DNA of 64,000 nt from JBBECJ01 sp963763325 (GTDB lineage Bacteria; Chloroflexota; Chloroflexia; Thermomicrobiales; CFX8): contig CAVXOL010000002.1 of assembly GCA_963763325.1 (NCBI GenBank), positions 186,001-250,000 on the forward strand. Direction: 5' to 3'. Shown piece by piece: positions 60,519 to 64,000 of the stretch. Position 1 is the stretch's first letter. Every line of letters starts with the position of its first letter. The notes beneath the pieces were generated by a model. The model had not been told where the DNA came from. It searched no databases and was given only the letters and a program-made list of their open reading frames with translations. The position numbers were made by a program, and so were the translations under genes.

Positions 60519-62105
60519 ATGTCGACGTCAGATATCAATCGAACAGATGCGGATGAGGCGGTTGAGTCCGACCCATTGGTCGTGCCCAATGGCCAGGAAG
60601 AGATCACTGCCTCAGCCGAGATTACAGGCGATGAGCCAGGTGAGAAGAAGCGGCACTTCACGATACCAAGTGCCTACACGATCCTGTTCTTCCTGATCAT
60701 TCTCACCGCGGCTGCCACCTGGTTCATCCCGTCCGGTTCGTACGAGTACAACGAAGCAGGCGAGCCACTTCCAGGCACCTACTACCCTGTTGACCACGAT
60801 CCGCAGCAGATCGTGCTCGACTCACTCAAGGCACCGATCAACGGTCTGTATGGCGTTCAGGACGAAACGGGGAACATCAGCTTCTGGAACTACGGCGAGC
60901 TGTTTGGCGCCATCGACGTCGCGCTGTTCATCATCGTCATCGGCGGGTTCCTCGGCGTCACGATGCAGACCGGCGCGATCAATGCCGGAATCGCGAACGT
61001 CGTCAAGACCATGCAAGGGCGCGAGAAGTGGATGATCCCCGTCCTGATGATCATTTTCGCCCTGGGCGGCACCTCCTACGGCATGGCCGAAGAGACGCTC
61101 GCATTCTATCCGCTGATCATCGCGGTCATGATCGCCGCCGGTTACGACGCGATGACGGGCGTGGCCGTCATCATGCTCGGTGCGGGCATCGGCGTGCTTG
61201 GCTCGACCGTCAACCCATTCGCGACCGGGATCGCCTCGGGATTCGCGGATGTCTCGATCAGCGACGGGCTCTGGATGCGCGTCGCTGTGCTGATCATCGG
61301 GCTTGCCATCGGCATCTTCTTCGTGATGCGCTACGCGGCCCGCGTGAAGGCAGACCCGTCGAAGTCGCTGATTTTCGCGATGAGGGCCGAGAACGAACAG
61401 CGCTGGCTCGCCGGCCAGGGAGATTCCGAGGATTTCGGAACCCTCACGGGCCGGCGTAAGGTCGTCCTCGTCTTCTTCTTCCTGGCATTCGCCGTCATGA
61501 TCTACGGCGTCATTCCCTGGGAAGATCTCGGCATCGGGATTCCAACGCTCTGGTGGTGGTTCCCCGAGATGACGGCTTCCTTCCTCCTGTTCGCGATCCT
61601 GATCGGCATGATCGGACGGCTGTCGGAGAAGGATCTGACTGATTCGTTCGTCAACGGGTCGCGCGACCTCCTCGGTGTGGCGCTCATCATCGGCATCGCT
61701 CGGGGCATCACGGTCATCATGAACAACGGCATGATCACCGACACGGTCCTGAACTGGACCGAGGAGGCAGTCGCCGATCTTGGCGGCGCACGCTTTGTCC
61801 TGTTGCTCTTCATTCTGTTCATTCCGCTCTCTTTCCTGATCCCATCCAGTTCAGGACTGGCGACGGTCGCGATGCCGATCATGGCGCCGCTCGCGCTGTT
61901 CGCTGAGATCGAGGGCGAGCTGGTCGTGAGCGCCTACCAGTTCGGGAGTGGGCTCGTCGCGCTCGTTACACCCACCTCAGCCGTCGTCATGGGAGGACTC
62001 GCCATCGCGCGAGTGGGCTATGGCACCTGGCTGAAGTTCGTCTGGCCGCTACTCATCGCGCTGACGGCACTCTGTGCGGTGGCGCTCGCCATTGGTGCGG
62101 CCTAG
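60519..62105 (+). CDS. YfcC/ArcD-type carrier (probable arginine/ornithine antiporter)
   Basis: 528 residues from ATG 60519, with GGGGAGG upstream (ATG 60516 also possible). After a 50-residue acidic head, KRHFTIPSAYTILFFLIILT, WFIPSGSYEYNEAGEPLPGT, ALFIIVIGGFLGVTMQTGAI, MIIFALGGTSYGMAEETLAF, GAGIGVLGSTVNPFATGIAS and FIPLSFLIPSSSGLATVAMP are characteristic of the YfcC family (C4-dicarboxylate/ArcD superfamily). About 12-13 helices. The operon position with arcA and argF makes arginine-ornithine (or citrulline) exchange the likely function, keeping the pathway electroneutral. Confidence 0.85.
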   Translation: MSTSDINRTDADEAVESDPLVVPNGQEEITASAEITGDEPGEKKRHFTIPSAYTILFFLIILTAAATWFIPSGSYEYNEAGEPLPGTYYPVDHDPQQIVLDSLKAPINGLYGVQDETGNISFWNYGELFGAIDVALFIIVIGGFLGVTMQTGAINAGIANVVKTMQGREKWMIPVLMIIFALGGTSYGMAEETLAFYPLIIAVMIAAGYDAMTGVAVIMLGAGIGVLGSTVNPFATGIASGFADVSISDGLWMRVAVLIIGLAIGIFFVMRYAARVKADPSKSLIFAMRAENEQRWLAGQGDSEDFGTLTGRRKVVLVFFFLAFAVMIYGVIPWEDLGIGIPTLWWWFPEMTASFLLFAILIGMIGRLSEKDLTDSFVNGSRDLLGVALIIGIARGITVIMNNGMITDTVLNWTEEAVADLGGARFVLLLFILFIPLSFLIPSSSGLATVAMPIMAPLALFAEIEGELVVSAYQFGSGLVALVTPTSAVVMGGLAIARVGYGTWLKFVWPLLIALTALCAVALAIGAA

Positions 62106-62158
62106 GCAATCGTGCCGAAGTCGCAAGGGACAGTAGGGTTCGAAGGGAGAATCATTCG

Positions 62159-63172
62159 ATGACTGCCACAGCGTCCATTGGTCTGAAGGGCAAGAGCCTC
62201 CTCGATGTCGGCGAAATGACGAAGGAGCAATTCGTCGCGCTGCTGGATCTCTCCAGCGATCTGAAAGCCGCCAAACGCAACGGGACCGAGCAGCCGCAGC
62301 TGAGGCAGAAAGAGATCGTCCTGATCTTCGAGAAGACATCGACCCGCACGCGCTGCGCATTCGAGGTGGCCGCCTACGACCAGGGCGCGCATGTGACCTA
62401 CCTCGGCCCTGAGGGGTCGCAAATCGGTCACAAGGAGTCGATGAAGGACACCGCGCGGGTGCTCGGGCGGATGTACGACGCGATTGAGTATCGCGGCTTC
62501 TCCCAGGAACTCGTCGAAATCCTGTCGCGCTACTCCGGTGTTCCGGTCTACAACGGGCTGACCGACGAGTTCCACCCGACGCAGATGCTGGCCGACGTCC
62601 TGACGATGCGCGAACACGCCGGCAAGCCGCTCGAGCAGATCGCCTTCGCCTACATGGGTGATGCACACAGCAATATGGGCCGCTCGCTCCTGGAGACGGG
62701 CGCGATGCTCGGCATGGATGTCCGGATCGTCGCCCCACGCAAACTCTGGCCGGGGGAAGAGTTCATCAACCTCCACCGCCAGCGCGGCGCTCAGACCGGC
62801 GCGCGAATCACGGTGACCGACGATATCGCCACTGGCGTCAACGGCGTCGACTTCATTCACACCGACGTCTGGGTATCGATGGGTGAGGCCCACGAGGTCT
62901 GGGTCGAGCGCATTGAGTTGCTGCTGCCGTACCAGGTCAACATGGAGGTCATTCGTCAGACGGGCAACCCGAACGTCAAGTTCATGCACTGCCTGCCGGC
63001 GTTTCACAACCGCGAGACCAAGGTAGGCCAGGAGATCTACGAGAAGTTTGGACTTGAGAGCATGGAAGTGACCGAGGACGTCTTCGAGTCTCCCGGCTCG
63101 ATCGTCTTCGATCAGGCGGAAAACCGCATGCACACGATCAAGGCCATTCTCGTCGCGACCCTTGCTGGATGA
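62159..63172 (+). CDS. argF: Ornithine carbamoyltransferase (catabolic role)
   Basis: 337 residues from ATG 62159. Carbamoyl-phosphate motif FEKTSTRTRCAFEVAAYDQG (S-T-R-T-R near residue 60), GLTDEFHPTQMLADVLTM (H-P-T-Q near residue 140), FAYMGDAHSNMGRSLLETGA, and FMHCLPAFHNRETKVGQEIY with the ornithine-binding Cys-Leu-Pro. In the deiminase pathway it splits citrulline with phosphate to ornithine and carbamoyl phosphate (symbol arcB in that role). The C-lobe V-F-E-S-P-G-S-I-V-F-D-Q-A-E-N-R-M-H-T is complete. A carbamate kinase (arcC) is not in the window and may follow NhaC. A strong hairpin follows the stop. Confidence 0.96.
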   Translation: MTATASIGLKGKSLLDVGEMTKEQFVALLDLSSDLKAAKRNGTEQPQLRQKEIVLIFEKTSTRTRCAFEVAAYDQGAHVTYLGPEGSQIGHKESMKDTARVLGRMYDAIEYRGFSQELVEILSRYSGVPVYNGLTDEFHPTQMLADVLTMREHAGKPLEQIAFAYMGDAHSNMGRSLLETGAMLGMDVRIVAPRKLWPGEEFINLHRQRGAQTGARITVTDDIATGVNGVDFIHTDVWVSMGEAHEVWVERIELLLPYQVNMEVIRQTGNPNVKFMHCLPAFHNRETKVGQEIYEKFGLESMEVTEDVFESPGSIVFDQAENRMHTIKAILVATLAG

Positions 63173-63181
63173 TCGCGTCAT

Positions 63182-63213
63182 CGCGCGCCGTCGGAACAGG
63201 CTGACGGCGCGCG
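63182..63213 (+). terminator. Perfect 11-bp GC hairpin after argF
   Basis: CGCGCGCCGTC, 10-bp loop, GACGGCGCGCG, starting 10 bp after the argF stop. No T run; it may attenuate rather than end transcription before nhaC. Confidence 0.5.
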
Positions 63214-63237
63214 AACAGGCCACACGGAGGACCACTC

Positions 63238-64000
63238 GTGTCAAGCGATGACGTCACCACCGATACCAGACGGGAGCCACGTCCGCCGAGCTTGCTCGAC
63301 GCGATCATCCCGGTTGTGGCGCTGATCGCCCTGATCTCCCTGTCCGTCTACCTGTACGGGATCGACTCGACGAACGGTCCCCTCCAGGTGTCGATCTTCA
63401 CCGCAGCAGTCGTCGCTGGACTGGTGGCCCACAAGAACGGTTACGCCTATGCCGATATAGGAAACGCGGTCATTGGTGGCATCTCGACGGCGATGGGCGC
63501 CATCTTCATTCTGCTGGCCGTCGGGGCGCTGATCGGCACCTGGAACATGGCAGGCACGATCCCAACCATCGTCGACTATGGTATTCGCCTGCTCGAACCG
63601 GCCTGGTTCTACCTCGCGGTGGCGATCATCTGCGCAATCACCGGCGCCGTCACCGGCAGCTCATGGACAACCGCCGGCACGTTGGGTGTCGCGTTCGTCG
63701 GGATGGCCCACATTATCGGTGTCGATCCGACGATCACTGCCGGTGCAGTGATCTCCGGTGGCTACTTCGGCGACAAGATGTCGCCGCTCTCCGAAACAAC
63801 GATTCTGACACCCAGCCTGGTCGGAGGGCTCACCACCGGTCAGCACATTCGCGCGATGATGTGGTCGACCGGTCCCTCGTTTGTGATCGCGTGCGTGCTC
63901 TTCCTTATTATCAGCCTCAACACCGACGTGTCCTCTACAACCGCCGAGGTCGACGCCGCACGGGCTGTGCTGAACGACTCGTTCAACATCTCGATCGTCA
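63238..64000 (+). CDS. NhaC-family Na+/H+ antiporter (truncated by the window end)
   Basis: At least 254 residues, open to the window edge, from GTG 63238 with GGAGG 7 bp upstream. LLDAIIPVVALIALISLSVY, FTAAVVAGLVAHKNGYAYAD, ISTAMGAIFILLAVGALIGT, WNMAGTIPTIVDYGI, AIICAITGAVTGSSWTTAGT, LGVAFVGMAHIIGVDPTITA, GAVISGGYFGDKMSPLSETT: the last holds the NhaC signature with Asp and Ser/Thr. The protein exchanges Na+ (or an amino-acid-derived ion) for protons; in an arc operon it may balance the alkalinity produced by ammonia. Related antiporters sometimes carry amino acids, so an ornithine/arginine role cannot be excluded. Confidence 0.9.
   Translation, partial: MSSDDVTTDTRREPRPPSLLDAIIPVVALIALISLSVYLYGIDSTNGPLQVSIFTAAVVAGLVAHKNGYAYADIGNAVIGGISTAMGAIFILLAVGALIGTWNMAGTIPTIVDYGIRLLEPAWFYLAVAIICAITGAVTGSSWTTAGTLGVAFVGMAHIIGVDPTITAGAVISGGYFGDKMSPLSETTILTPSLVGGLTTGQHIRAMMWSTGPSFVIACVLFLIISLNTDVSSTTAEVDAARAVLNDSFNISIV

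Noticed and set aside
62102..63244. 380-residue minus-strand frame
   Set aside because: Antisense of the ornithine carbamoyltransferase gene.
1..64000. CRISPR arrays, tRNA or rRNA genes, transposases, integrases, prophage genes
   Set aside because: None found on reading both strands; the short inverted repeats seen are not flanked by transposase genes.

Overview
The window is about 60% GC and densely packed with genes on both strands. It carries no rRNA, tRNA, phage, transposase or CRISPR signal that I can see. The gene set suggests a member of the Chloroflexota, perhaps near Thermomicrobia. The clues are several very large MalT-like LuxR regulators, lipoproteins of the LAACGGDDDD type, many small DUF1269/DUF6325/SHOCT proteins, LURP-one proteins, AI-2E-type permeases and frequent GTG/TTG starts. 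This placement is inference from gene content; no marker gene is present.

Layout. 0-10.5 kb: a DHA2-type MFS exporter and a TIR-STAND-TPR protein, then a redox block (hypothetical protein, DUF4331, DyP peroxidase, enoyl-CoA hydratase, molybdopterin sulfite-oxidase-like enzyme). Most genes of this block have broken frames. 11-22 kb: LURP-one, a mycosin-like membrane-anchored subtilase, a membrane phosphodiesterase, DUF1269 proteins, lipoproteins, RDD and PRC-barrel proteins. 22-37.6 kb: a membrane-protein block (MFS, YihY/BrkB, K+ channel, AI-2E permease, SPFH, DUF4282, amino-acid permease, ThrE exporter) followed by DUF6325, LURP-one, CYTH and CMD-like genes. 38-55.6 kb: three MalT-like LuxR ATPase regulators separated by more DUF1269/SHOCT/DUF6325/DUF4203 genes. 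56-64 kb: small membrane proteins and an arginine deiminase operon (arcA, an unknown coiled-coil protein, a YfcC/ArcD-type carrier, ornithine carbamoyltransferase, NhaC antiporter running off the end).

Main new observation. A 20-bp intergenic element, two TACGACC-like heptamers in direct repeat with a 13-bp period (TACRMCS-N6-TRCRMCS), occurs at least fourteen times, with about six weaker copies. In most cases it points toward the next gene and lies about 60-200 bp before its start codon. The genes behind it include MFS, LURP-one, three or four DUF1269 genes, lipoproteins, small membrane proteins, AI-2E, DUF4282, CYTH and the arginine deiminase operon, where there are three half-sites in a row. 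This looks like one unrecognised regulon of envelope, stress and energy-maintenance genes. Its regulator is unknown; the MalT-like proteins here are candidates.

About a dozen genes continue in another frame while keeping family-like protein sequence. This pattern fits indel errors in the assembly better than decay. Clear remnants also exist: a TPR tail, an MFS fragment and a lone C-terminal half of a ZIP transporter.
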